From Halocafeteria seosinensis (taxonomy: Eukaryota > Sar > Bigyra > Bicosoecida), in contig LVLI01000090.1 of NCBI GenBank assembly GCA_001687465.1, positions 18,568 to 82,567 on the forward strand: 64,000 nucleotides of DNA. The letters are read 5' to 3'. This document shows positions 1-11,716 of this stretch, piece by piece. Each line of letters begins with the position of its first letter. The stretch's first letter is position 1. The notes under the pieces are model-generated. The model was given only the letters and a program-made list of their open reading frames with translations. It made no database searches and was not told where the DNA came from. A program made the translations under genes and the position numbers.

Positions 1-704
1 GTCTTATTCGAAAATCGAAGGATCGCAAATATATTTACACGGCCAATTGTGGTGATGCTCGTGCGGTGTTATGTCATAATAGGACCGCAGTGCGATTGTC
101 CAAAGTAAGCAGGACCAGAAATTCGCTGTCCTTTCTATGTGCTTATGTTATGCTTTTGCACTATTCGTTGTCGTTTTCGGTTCAGGATCACAAAGCAACT
201 GACGATACTGAGATCTCCAGAATAGAAGCGGCAAATGGGTTTGTAGTACGGCGCCGCGTGATGGGAGTCTTAGCAGTTGCCAGAAGCTTCGGGGATTATG
301 CTTTAAAAAAATACGTTACGGCTGAACCGTTTACAAGCACAACGAAACTAGGAGAAAAAGTGGGTCGTATCGTTTTGCTCCTTTTGCAAGCTGCTGGCGA
401 TCAATGGGTGTACACGATGATTGCAGAGTCAATTCGTCATTATAGCCTGTGATGGGGTCTGGGATGTCTTAAGCGATCAGGAAGCGGTTAATTTTGTAAG
501 TTATCACCTGCACGCTGGCCAATTTCAGGTCAACATATTAATGGTTGTTTGCAGGTTCGCTCTCATATTGGAAAAGAGATAAATCAGAATGAATGGAGTG
601 ACGTCCATGCAAAACAAGCAGATTCGGCAGCGAAAGCGTTGACACGACATGCTATCAGAAAAGGGTCGACGGACAACGTAACAGCTATTGTGGTCTTTTT
701 GTAA
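1..704 (+). CDS. PP2C-family protein phosphatase, 3' part (5' end outside window)
   Basis: Metal-dependent Ser/Thr phosphatase (PPM/PP2C). I read four exons, 3-104, 186-359, 427-495 and 555-704, each bounded by GT-AG and keeping phase 0. Together they encode the last 164 residues. Visible PP2C motifs in order are YTANCGDARAV, DHKATD, GVLAVARSFGD, ACDGVWDVLSDQEAV and the terminal GSTDNVTAIVV. The aspartates in the GD, DG and DN positions are the Mn/Mg ligands of the family. The N-terminal DGHGG motif is upstream of the window, so the gene is incomplete at the left edge. The enzyme is probably soluble; no targeting signal can be judged. Its stop lies 143 bp from the 3' end of the convergent neighbour. 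Confidence 0.9.
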
Positions 705-847
705 ACTCAGGAATGGTAGTTGTTACGTAGCAACAGGTGTGTGCATGACTCACACGAGACGACAGAGCGTCTCACTTCACAATCGAATAAACTAAAATAG
801 TTCGTGAAATGTAGCAGTTATTATTCATTAAAAAGACACACCGACTT

Positions 848-3800
848 CTACTTCAGTGATGGAGCAGCTGGAGGCGACCTAGCCTGTACAGGTTTCTGCG
901 GCAGGGGTGACGCGAAATCGGTTTCGGCTGTACTTAGCAACGCATTAATGCGACGCTGTTTCTCTATGGTGGCACTTCTATCCTGAGACCCAGAAATATG
1001 TGAATTTTCAACATCATTGCGAAGTTGTTCCAAGCGCTGTTGACGTCGTTTCTCCCGCTCTTCATCTTCCAGCTGGAATTGGAATGGCTCTGGACGCGTT
1101 GCTTCGGATACGTCCCGATATCGCGCATTTTCATGGAATGCTTCGTCGTATCGTCGCCTGTTATCAATAGAGCAAACCTAAATTATTATTTGTACAACAC
1201 TATCAAGATCCAAACCCCCTTCCCCTTACCTATAATCATCTTGTTTGCGTGCAGCTAGTTCCTGAAGCTCTAGATGGCGGCCTAAACCACGGACGACGAC
1301 TGGTCCAGTCGGCTGTTGAGGTTGTTCTTCGTCCTCGTACTCTCGTTGAGGAACAAAGGTGCAGCTCTCTAGATCCTTGAACTCTCTCTCTCTCCTTTCT
1401 TCAGCTAATTTGGCTTCACGCTGGCTCTTCCACTCATTTATCCTATTCATAACGGCGTTTGCATCGTCGGAAAATTTCAAGCGGAAACGCTCCTTCTTTG
1501 ACCCAGACAGTACACGATCCTGCAACACACATAGGGAAAACTGTTTCATGGGAGATGAAACGGCGCACACGGGAGGGTGCAGACTTACAGGATTACTGGT
1601 AAATTGAGGTTGAAACGTATACTCTGTGGCAAACAATTCTTCAGCCTCTTTCTGTAGCTGAGCTTTCTTCTTCTTGGACTCTTCTGCGGAACTTAACTCC
1701 TCAAAACTATGAGGTCTTCCAACGGCCTGTAACCGGAACGGAATGGTGATCTAGGATCGCGTGAACCATCATATTTCACAATACAACATACCCTGCTCGT
1801 TTCATTTAGTTCAGGCTTAAACTTAAACTGTTTGTAATATTCGTCTTCCATGACACGGTGCCAGATTTTCTTTCTTTGTGCATCATCGTTAGCAAGGCGT
1901 TGGTACGTTTCATGGGATGATTCGACGACACGTTCTGGACGAGTATAAGAGAGGATTTCATTCGCATTACCAGTATTCGGTTTGTACGTATTGACATTCC
2001 TTTCCACATTCCTTAGTGCTTCCTTGTATTTGTTCATTTTGCGAGTTCGGTCTTCTTCTAGCTTCTTTTGGCGCTCTAAGAAATTCGCATCCTTTAACTC
2101 AGGATCAGACTGTAGAAGTTGCTCGCTGCTTTTGGCAACCTGTGGTTTGTAAGTGTAAATTTTCGCATTTTCTTCCTCCAGACTCTGTTTTCGTTGCATC
2201 AAACGGGATTCACGTTCCTTCCCAGCCGCCAAGAGTCTCGAAGTAACATCTCCTTTTCCCTGGGACGCACAAAGCGACGCGCGAATAAAGCTCACATAAG
2301 CTTACAACTTGAAAATTACAGTGCATACCTTGTACATCTTTTCGCTCTTCTCTAGTATTTTCGGCTGGTAAGTGAGATCTGGATTGTCCTGATACTGCTT
2401 TAGACGTTGCTGATGGACACGTTCATTCTTCTCTCTCTGCATGTCTGTGATACGTTCGTGAATCGGTTTCCACTCCGCAAGATCCACAATCGCTATACTT
2501 TCAGGGTTCACATTAGGTTTGTAAGTTGTTTCGCTTTCACTTTCTCTCTCTTTCTCCTGGCGTTTCTTCTCTAACTTGGTCCTGGAGCGTACTGCCTCTT
2601 CGTACAACCGAGCTCCAGCCTTCAGGCTTGTATCTCTTCCTGAGGGTTTTCGGTTCTCCTGATTTTCCTGTCGGTTGTTCTCAAGACTATCAGTTGACAT
2701 ATAGTCAGGAACGGCGCCTTTCTTGGCCGAATTGGTCTTCGGTTTAAATGTGCAAACTTGCCGCTCTTGTTGTTGCCTCTGTCGTTTCAATTGTTCTATC
2801 TTGGTCTGGCGCTCTTGCCAGTAGCGATCAAACCGTTCATAACAATTGCTCCCTACAGACTCAACTGCCACCTGTTTCGACTTGGAATTGATCTGAGGAC
2901 GGAAGGGATGATGGTTCTTGAATTGCTCCTCAGCTTCTGCTTCGAGTTCTTCCTTGCTTTTCCGTCGAAACGCCACCGAAGAATGAGGGTGTTGCTGAGC
3001 TCCGTCAGAATTCTGAGATACGAACGAAATGCGATGACCCTTGGCTCGTCCATAGAGTTCGTTTTCCTCTTCAGAATCTGAATCCATAAAATTTTCCACT
3101 CTTCCACCTTGACTGTGAGACAGGGAATCCGTTTCCATAGTATGAGCCTGCCTGTCTAAAGGCGCGGAAGAAGAGGACGTAGCAGGAGGAGTACAGGTGT
3201 GCCTCCCATGTATATGGGGTGTAGTTTCGGGAATAGACCTAGACGACTTCTTGCCCGACGGTTCTTCTTGCTTCCTTTCCTGTTGCTTCGCAATCCATGA
3301 CGCTGTAGCTTCACGATACGTCGAAGGAGAGGTAGAGGTTGACTCTGTGACATGAGCAGGACTAGTCGCCGTTTGAGAGGAGGCTGCCGACCGGCGAGAT
3401 GCATGAGCCTGGAGCAATTCCTGAACAATTTGATCCCGTTCTTCTCGAGAAAAAGAAGTGTCCTTTTCCTCCGTGGTCGTTTCTGCAGTGGATGGGGGAG
3501 CTTGCTGACTGGTAGTTGTGGTACTATCAACTGGACTTGTATGCCCTTGTTTGTGTTCCTGACGTCTTTTCGGAACCCCTGATCTCCCTTTTGAATGCGT
3601 AGCGCGGGCATGTCGTCCGCTGTGGACACTGGGCGGTGTGTGGCTTCGTGGTGATGACTGTTTGGTGCTTGGAGATGTGCTCGGACGGGCAGCACTCGCT
3701 GAGCTTGATTGTTGCGGAGGTGATCCCAACGCCGCTTTTAGGGCGTTTTTGACAGCTTTCTCGGTTTCCTCTCTCCATTCTTCATGAGCTTTCTGCAATA

Positions 3801-4283
3801 ATCCAAAAAACGAACAGTGTTTCTTGCCCAAGACTAACAGAAACATGGGGCCATCGTAGGCTACGGCCATTGTAACACCCCAAATGGGAACAAAAGAGAA
3901 CATGTCTGGTCAATAGTGGGACCACATACCCTAGTATCCACTGAGCTAGCTCCAGCTCCAGTACGATGTCTTTGGCTGCTATGAGCGTGATGATGTTGAG
4001 GAGGCCGTGCATGGCTAGAGCTAGCCGACGCTGTGCCACTGCTCGTCGAAGTATGAGTGTGCGTTTTGGCATCCTTCTTGGTACTACTCGACGATGCTGC
4101 CGACGCTTGCTCTCGACGATTAGCCTCTTGTCCTCTTCGATAGACGTCTCGGGCCAGCAATTCTTCAGCTTTCCGGATGTCTTCCTCCACTGCATTTAGC
4201 GTCGATTCGCCTGTCTGCCGTGGCGATTCTCTTCGGCCACTGCCGGCCCCTTGCTCCTCCAGCTCACGCTCGATTTGTTCCAT
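848..4283 (-). CDS. Low-complexity coiled-coil protein with repeated F/Y-x-P motifs
   Basis: Six exons on the minus strand: 4283-3930, 3792-2329, 2259-1792, 1726-1589, 1519-1230 and 1157-848. All are GT-AG, and the sum is 1007 codons plus stop. The start is the ATG at 4283 (MEQIERELEEQG). The first half is Ser/Thr/His/Gln-rich and looks disordered. From about residue 400 on, a short motif recurs roughly every 40-60 residues: FRPQIN, FKPKTN, YKPNVN, YQPKIL, YKPQVA, YKPNTG, FKPELN, FQPQFT, FVPQRE. The motifs are separated by charged helices with many E/K/R/Q and heptad-like spacing. F-x-P repeats of this kind occur in many cytoskeletal and flagellar proteins of protists. I do not recognise a named family, so a ciliary or cytoskeletal role is only an inference, supported weakly by CEP120 nearby. 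It is divergently arranged with the MINDY gene, sharing a 470-bp spacer. Confidence 0.75.
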
Positions 4284-4753
4284 TATAGACGTCGTAGGCT
4301 CAGGTTTGCGTCCTTTTGTGCTGCGTTAACGGCCGCCAAAGTCCAACAAAACACGACAATCTTTTGTGCCACTTTACCAAAGAACGAGCAATATCATGTC
4401 ATTGGCAGCTCTCTAGAACGAGACTCACATGTACAATTCTATAACCTTTCAACCCATCGAAATGCACAGGAACTGAACCAGGTGGCTCAGCCTGAATAAA
4501 GGAAAATTGGGTTTGTGAAGTTCACGGTCATACGGCGGTACCCTACCAGCCCATGGTCCGGCTCCCAACCGGACAATACCCGTGCCGCGGCACGGTTGTC
4601 GGGTGCAATGGTACGGCGACATTTAGACCAGGATTTTGGCCCATTGAGAGAGAGTTTGCAAGAGTATAGTTAATGGATTGTGTCGATTATGTCTATTGTT
4701 TATCGTGGCTGATTTTTAGAAATTTAGGTATTCCGCTGGTGAGATAACTGGAT
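4284..4753. promoter_or_regulatory. Shared 5' spacer of two divergent genes
   Basis: This 470-bp interval separates the ATG of the F/Y-x-P protein (minus strand, 4283) from the ATG of the MINDY gene (4754). It must hold both promoters and 5' leaders. I see no TATA box or other motif I would defend. A GC-rich stretch around 4530-4610 contains short inverted words such as gccgcggc. Confidence 0.4.
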
Positions 4754-6965
4754 ATGGCGGCCGATCAAGGTCCGCCGCCACTTCAACATGATCAGGGCAC
4801 TTTTACGGATTCTGGGGCTAATATCAACGCTTACAATGCCTCCATAGGTGCCACAGCGTCAGCACCTCCTCCCGGGGATGAGTTCGAGCCTCCACCGCAC
4901 ACAGGGGCGCAAGGGGAAAGAGAAGTGCCGATTTATCCCGTCAAACGCATCCCATACTTTCAGCGAATGGTGCCTATATTATGTCAAAATGAGAATGGAC
5001 CTTGTCCATTATTGGCCATTTGTAAGTCCATGTTGGAGTATTTGCCCTGGAGCGAACACCTGACTGACGCCGTGGCTATTGCTGCAACAGGTAATGTGCT
5101 ACTGCTTCGTGGAAGTGCCAACATCAACGCGGATATGAGCTATATTACGGAAGATGAGTTGATACAAATTGTGGCAAACAAAATTCTGGAAAGCAATACG
5201 GGGGTAAGTGCCTCATTAAATGCTTTTTGTGTGATTCCTCGCGGAACACCATTTTGGGAGGTTTTGCAGAATGACGATCAACTGGCCATTAACCAACAAC
5301 AACTTATTGATGATGCAGTTTCCAGTTTGCATAAACTAACAAGGGGTGTGGATGTCAATGTTAGCTTTACAGAGTACGTATAGCTATCTTTTAATACGCT
5401 ACTAGCATTCTGGGTTCCTGAGACTAGTGTGCTACCTCTGCAGTCCTCAAGCCTTTGAATATACACGTGAACTGACGCCGTTTGACCTCACTGGAATCAG
5501 ATTGTTTCACGGGTGGCTGATTGATCCTGAGGATAAAGAGGCTCAGAGTGTTATCAATGGTACGGAATTCGCTGTTTAGACAAACTCATACTAGTATCTT
5601 CGCACTGCTGCAATTCTACAGGCTCTTCATACAACACACTAGTACAAACACTGGTAGATAGTTCAAGCCCTGTGAAGAAGAGGAATCCCAACTCCTCTCA
5701 GCAAGGGGGTAGAATCAAGGATTATGTGGAATCAGAAGTATCTGAGATCATAGAAAGAACTTTAAGAAGGGTCGGAGAAACTTTTGGAGGTACGTCGTTG
5801 TTCTCACCGTGCTCTCCCGTTTGGAATCAGACCTTCAGGTGACCTTTACTATGTAACACAGAAGTCAATGAAGTTACTGTCAAAGGAGAGCAGAATCAAG
5901 AAGACCATACTCTTGATCCCTCGTCAGCCTACCGGGTCTCAGTAATACGACGGTTTTTAGACGAAACAGCTACACAGCTAACGTATCATGGAATTATGAA
6001 ACTTTTTGAGACGATGGAAGAACGCGAGTTAGGGATCCTTTTTAGGAATAACCATTTTAGTGTAATCTTCAAGTATTCGGGATATCTGTTCCTGCTAGTC
6101 ACAGATGAGGGATATCGTGACGAGCCAGAAGTGGTGTGGGAAGTCCTAGACGAGGTATGCCTATAATCTGAGACCCTTAGAACGTTAACTGTGTGTATCG
6201 TGTACGGCTTATGTCTGATTCTATTGGCAGATTGCTGGTGACACTGTTTTTGTGAATGGGGAGTTCAAGATTCCTGCGGCAGAGCAAACAGGTGCTAGCC
6301 AAGCCGCTATAGCAAACAGCACCACCGAAGGAGCGGCGTCTACTGGTCAACAGCAAGCTGCTTCACATGGACAAACAGGGGAAAGTGGAGAAGGAACCAG
6401 TTCGACATACGATGAGTTAGTCAAGGCCCAGCTAGCGATGGAGAGGCAAGCCGGGTCCGCTGCCAATCAGCCAGCACAGGCCAACGGGGCTCCGTTAGCC
6501 CAGCATTCTCGACTGAACCAGCAGCGATTCCACAAATCGAACAGGGAAAGATATGCCACCCAAGCTGAAAGGCTGAGGGAAGCGGTAAGTTATTGCGACG
6601 AGTAAACGTATGTATGCGGCAGGAAGAAGCTCGAATTTTCGTGTGCAGCATGAGGCCCGTCAACAAAGACAACGGACTCAAGGCCCTCCGCAAAGTTCGT
6701 CGGGCAACCGTATGCGCATTGTCCAAGATGCAGAAGGGAGGTTGCGAACTGCTTCGGGGAGATTGCTCACTGATGAAGAGTGTGCTCGTTTTTATCAGCA
6801 GATGGAGAATAGGTACGGCTAATCCGGAACCGCAGCCTGTGGTTTCCGCATCTTCCCCCATTCATTTCGTGCTTTACCTTCTTGATTTACAGCAGTCAGC
6901 GCTCGCAGCAACGTTCTGCACAACAATCTCGGAACGACAAGAAGAAAAACTGCATTGTAATGTAG
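4754..6965 (+). CDS. MINDY-1/2 (FAM63) type deubiquitinase with C-terminal CaaX box
   Basis: Cysteine protease of the MINDY family, which trims K48-linked ubiquitin chains. Seven exons: 4754-5373, 5444-5559, 5622-5789, 5862-6154, 6231-6584, 6649-6812 and 6893-6965 (595 residues). The catalytic core is clear. Gln78 and Cys84 lie in CQNENGPCPLLAI, followed by GVDVNVSF, FEYTRELTPFDL, LFHGWLIDP and TAQLTYHG-like segments. The catalytic His366 is in LFRNNHFS, followed by YLFLLVTDEGY and EVVWEVLDE. The tail is Gln/Ala-rich with a possible ubiquitin-interacting helix (YDELVKAQLAMERQ). If the last intron (6813-6892) is spliced, the protein ends KKKNCIVM, a prenylation motif behind a lysine run, as in animal MINDY-1/2. 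If it is retained, the protein stops at ENRYG (6822). It converges with CEP120, 262 bp away. Confidence 0.93.
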
Positions 6966-7227
6966 CCCGAGAATTCTGGAATTTTCCTTCATTAGTGTAA
7001 AATTTAGTGTTAGAAATGATGGGGTCTTTAGCTCGATCACTACTCTGACTATATGCAATGTTTACAACGTGCTTCCCGGTTCAATTTCTGTTAACATGCA
7101 ATACTGAGATGTGCCTCGGGAAGTCTCATCTCTTGTCCCTCCCCTAAATTTTTTCCGTACGTAGCAGTGTGCATGTTGTATACACCCATGCTCTGTTGCT
7201 TCCGCGAAATTTGATAGGCCTTTTAAA

Positions 7228-10200
7228 CTAGGACGGGTGGGGGGCGTCTTGTCGTGGTATCGAAACGGCAGCAGAATGGAATTCGTCTGTTTCTGTTGGG
7301 GACTGAGTAGTCGCCGCTGAAGATGACGGATACAACGACTCTGTAACTTTGCTTTCGTACGCTTCATTTTGTTCGGTATGGCCGCGGTAACGCAAAGGAT
7401 CTTCTCTCGCACTTCCAGACTGATCAATGTCCTCATCTTGGACTTGATGAAGTTGCTCACGAATTTTGCGAAGCGTTGCACGGTCATCATCCAAAACATA
7501 CCTTTCTTCTCGTGCCAAATATTCCACACGTAGCCTCGCCAACTCCTGCTCTGCGGCTTCTCGTTCTTTCGCTCGGTACTTCGAGACTTCTCTGGCAAGT
7601 ACAAAAACTTGTGCACGCAATTTACTGCTTTGCTGCCGTTCATTGTTATACTTCTCCTTCATATCATTTAGCTCTCTTTGAAGAGACAGATTTTCACCCT
7701 CAATCTTGGATATCTTTTCGCGCAGCGCTGCTTCAGGGGTTTCGCTTTGAGCTGACCGGTATTTGGTGAACTCATCCTGTACCTGCTCTGAGCGCTTCCT
7801 TTCACGGTCTACCTCAGATTCCAAGCTCTTAATTCTTTCCTTCAGGGCATCGTTCTTGGCTTTTTCGGATGCCACCTTCATCTGCACTTCCTCCTCAACC
7901 CTTTTCTCCTTTTCCTCCACGCTTGCCAGTTTCGATTTTGCCTGTTCATCCGCAGCTGTTAACTTGGATTCCAGCGTGAGAGCGCGCCTTTCTGCCTTTG
8001 CAATTGCTTTCTTCAGCTGAGATTCCAATGTAGCATATTCGCTTGTGAGCGATTTCATTTCAGCTTGCCTCTGTTCTTCTCTTTCTTGATATTCTTTCTC
8101 TAGTTCGTTGAGTTTCTTGCGTTCCTTTTCCTTCAGCTCAGCTATCCATGATTCTTCTGCTTCCTCCCTCCACCGCTCAAACGCTCTTAGCGCATCAGCC
8201 CGAATTGCCGGGGGTAGATCATCGAATGAGGTTGCACGCTGGTACGAGGCTGACCAATGTCCTTGGCTGCCCACGCCAGAGTAGTAATTTCCCGAATGAG
8301 CCTGACTCGACTTTCGTTCTGCTGGTAACTCCATACGGTCATTGTAGGTGTTACCACTAGAAAATGCTTCTTGTCGAGAGAAATGCTCAGCTAATCCAGG
8401 TGGATAAGGTATTGCGGAACCTACCGCCGCGGCTGATTTTCCAAGTAGCTCGTCTGGCCTTCCCTCTTCTGGATCAGCGGAGTACTTCGAGTTAGCTGGA
8501 ATGCTATGTATACCGTAGAACTCAAGAGCCCGTGATGGGGTTGAAACGGCCGTCTTGGAGGAGGCGCTTCCAGAAGTCAGATGGGTTGTAGGGCCAAAAT
8601 CCTCCAAAATGACAAGTGATCTCACATATCCTGTAACCTGGACGCGATTTGAGGGTTCTCCTCCGGGGGCGGTACCTTTTGGCGCTTGGTAACCCTCCGT
8701 GCCTCGAGGGCCACCAAACCCGAGTCCCGCATTAAACTCACTTTCTTTCGCGAAAGCTAGTAGCGGTAAGTACACGTCAAATATTTGGATTGTCACAGGC
8801 GGTATATCCCAAGAAAACTCTTTGTCTTCATCCTCGTCCGATTCCTCCTCTGGCATTCTCTTCTCGGAATGTTTATGCTTTTTCTCCGTAGCTGAAGCGA
8901 AAGGTCGAGAGGTATCTTGATTAGCCTTCAAATGCATTATATGTCTGTTGTAATTGGCTTTCGAAGAAAATATTTTCTGCGTGAAAGGGCAGCGATACAA
9001 GCACTTAGACAAGACAACTTCTGCTGGGCACAATTCAGCGGTTCCGATTTTCTGATCGTGTTCAAACCTCTTTCTATCGCGGTGCCATAAATCGACTTTC
9101 AAGGATTTTTGTAGTTCCTGCACCAGCTTTTCGCCACTGGAGACGAACTCAAAAAGACGGAAGGAATGCGGCAAATTTTCCTCCGAATTGGGAGAAACAT
9201 GAACAGTGGGCCTTGTTCGAAGTTTCAATTTGCTAAGCGATGACGCTGTCTTTTCGGCCTGCATATTTGCTTGCTCATAGAAGTGTGCTGCTTGCTCAGC
9301 TTCCGTCGCGCGATGTATGGCAGCGTGCGCAAACTTATATTGATCAAATCGTGAGGTACAATACACGTTCGACGACTGCGAGAGAGACTTTACAGATCTA
9401 ACCTCAAAAGACAGCCGGAAATGGTTAAGATCTTCATTTGCAGCCATGGCAGAGTTATTGATTTTTTGTTGAATGCTTGCCTTGTTCTCTTCGCTAAGTT
9501 CTCGAGAGGACACTTGCCGCTGAGATCGCCTAGCAAATTCTGGATCGCGATGAGTAAGGCGCTTTTTCGTTTCGTACTCAATCGCCACATTTTCGCTGTC
9601 TGTGTCGTACGGTGTGGACTCCTGAGGGGTCGTTACCGTCGAAGCCTCTCCCGGTGCCAGCGCTACCCAAGCCACCGGTTGCATCGTGGTACCAACATCA
9701 CCATGGGCGTCTGTAGACGATGATTGATATCTCTGCAGATCCTCTACTTTATACAACGGCACGCTGCATTCAGCTCCGGAGCATAAATCTACGGAATTAG
9801 CAAAACCAATACAGAAGGCGTAGTCGTCCGGAATTTCCTCCTCATTCTGAGGAGTAGCATTAGTCGAAAGAACACGCACCGTTAAGATATCACCTCCTTG
9901 TTCTCGGGTCGAAGTAAGGGGAAACACCGCTTGCATTTGCAGCTCATCGAGGGCATGCCAAACAGGTTCATCCTCTTCAGCGTCTTCCTTTAGTGTAGCA
10001 TCCTTAAGATTTAGTCGTTCGTTGCAGAGACACACAAAACGCCCGATTCCCAGTTCTAGCCAAGCACTGGTATCCCTGTTATCCTCTTCAAAAAGCGCCA
10101 CCTTGTTAAATGAAACTCCTCGCACGTCTACATAGATGCTCCGCTCTTGATTGGATTCGTCGCCGCTCTCTCCGGATTCTATCTGTCCTCTGTGTTGCAG

Positions 10201-11716
10201 ATTAAATGTGTACGCCGAAGCCGGCTCGAAGCTAGGAGGAACGACGACTGGGATTTGGCGCTGCGCCTGATCTGTGCGCTCTTCTTCATATGGACCGGCG
10301 GCTGCGGATTTTACCGTATCCAGTCTCGATTGGCTCTCCCTAGGAGGGCGAGGTGGCAATGCCGCCCTTCGATCCTTTCTACCGTGGTCCGTGGTCATGC
10401 CGTGCTGAGCTTGTGGCATCAGGGAAACTATTCCGTGTAGTTGAGCAGTGAATTCATCAGTTGCTACTTCATATCGGGCAGAAGCAGCCAGAGGTTTTAG
10501 CGGCTGAATATCAAACCCACCACGCAGCTCAGCACTTGCAAGACTATACTCCTTTCCATATCGGTTTCGCTTTACCAGTTGGTCAAGAGGTATCTCGACC
10601 AAAGCTAGCACCTCACCTTCAGTGCACAGCATTACATGGACTGGAGGCTGAAGCTCTGTCCACTGTATCAGACTATTCACATTCGACCTGAGCACGAACG
10701 AATCCTCGACATTGGGAAACTTAGAAGCCTTAGGAAACGTGAATGTATCCGTTTGAATCAGCACTCCGAAAATCTTGTATGAAAACCATAAATTGATCGG
10801 TCCTTTCCGATCGCTTAATATCGAATGCAGACCAGACACTCCAGTTAAACTGATGGTCAGATTGAAGTGCTGGTCAGCTTTATCACGTTCACCTATAACA
10901 ATAGCATCATCAGAGGTTCCTACGGCCACAGCGGGTTCATCATTGGCAGCGGCTTCTCGTAAGGCATGGGGTGCATATTCATTTGAGGACCGAGGAGTAA
11001 CTGCTTGTTGGCTGACTGCTCCCTTCTCCTCCTCCTTCTCTTCCGATTCAGAACCAGATTCTTCGTGGTCTTCCTCGGTATCTTGTCGAGCAGCAATGCC
11101 ACAAGGTTTTGGAGGCTGAGACAACATACCTCTAAGTCGAACTCGTATCTTTAATTGTCCTGGATTGTGTCCACTCATGGAATACCAATCAAATCGTGCC
11201 GCTTGAGGGTCAGCCAGCGTCACTTCAGCATGTCGCAAGTCCACCATACAAAAGCCTACAAATTGAGCCCGCTGTGACGTCTGCCTATCTCCGGCGGGTC
11301 GGGTGTACACATTCAGCTTCATTCGAGGAGCAACCGATTTACACTTCCTCCATTCAGATTTTGTGAAGTTCCAGTTTAACGTCGCCCCACCAGCTTTCCA
11401 AAAGGGGTCATTTACTCGCGTTCCACGGCCCATAGAGGATGGGAGCGTTTCCTTCATCTGAGAATAACAGGTAGCAAATAGTTAAAACAGTGGGATAGAG
11501 TCCCAAATGGGATCAATAAGCACACAGAAGACCGAGACGTTAACCATGCTTGCGGAAACGACAAAAAGCATCCAAAGAGAGCTTTCCCCCCTGTTGTGGT
11601 CAACATGAAAGCCACAGACTTACCTGGTTCCCATATGTCGTCTGTATGACCACTCGATGCCCATATGGGCATTTGGGGAAGCCCCTCCCTTCCACTATTT
11701 CTATGGATAGCTCCAT
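7228..11716 (-). CDS. CEP120: CEP120 centriole-elongation protein
   Basis: Centrosomal protein 120, needed for centriole elongation and ciliogenesis. Two exons: a small first exon 11716-11624 coding 31 residues (MELSIEIVEGRGFPKC...), then 11457-7228 after a 166-nt GT-AG intron in phase 0. The total is 1440 residues, against about 990 in animals. The N-terminal C2 domain spans the intron (about 1-140, ending VRLRG). A second C2-like segment at about 215-350 holds PKASKFPNVEDSF and the P-L-D-Q-L strand that matches the DUF3668 region. Disordered linkers follow. A coiled coil at about 1130-1370 ends RVEYLAREERYVLDDDRATLRKIREQL, written here as separate short matches to the CEP120 C-terminus (YLA-x-EE, LRKIREQL). 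One odd feature is a finger-like segment near residue 855 (CPFTQKIFSSKANYNRHIMH) that has the two histidines but only one clear cysteine. Confidence 0.88.

Noticed and set aside
6421-7000. Alternative frames at the MINDY 3' end (both strands)
   Set aside because: The spliced reading with conserved tail and CaaX explains the region; the others have no similarity.
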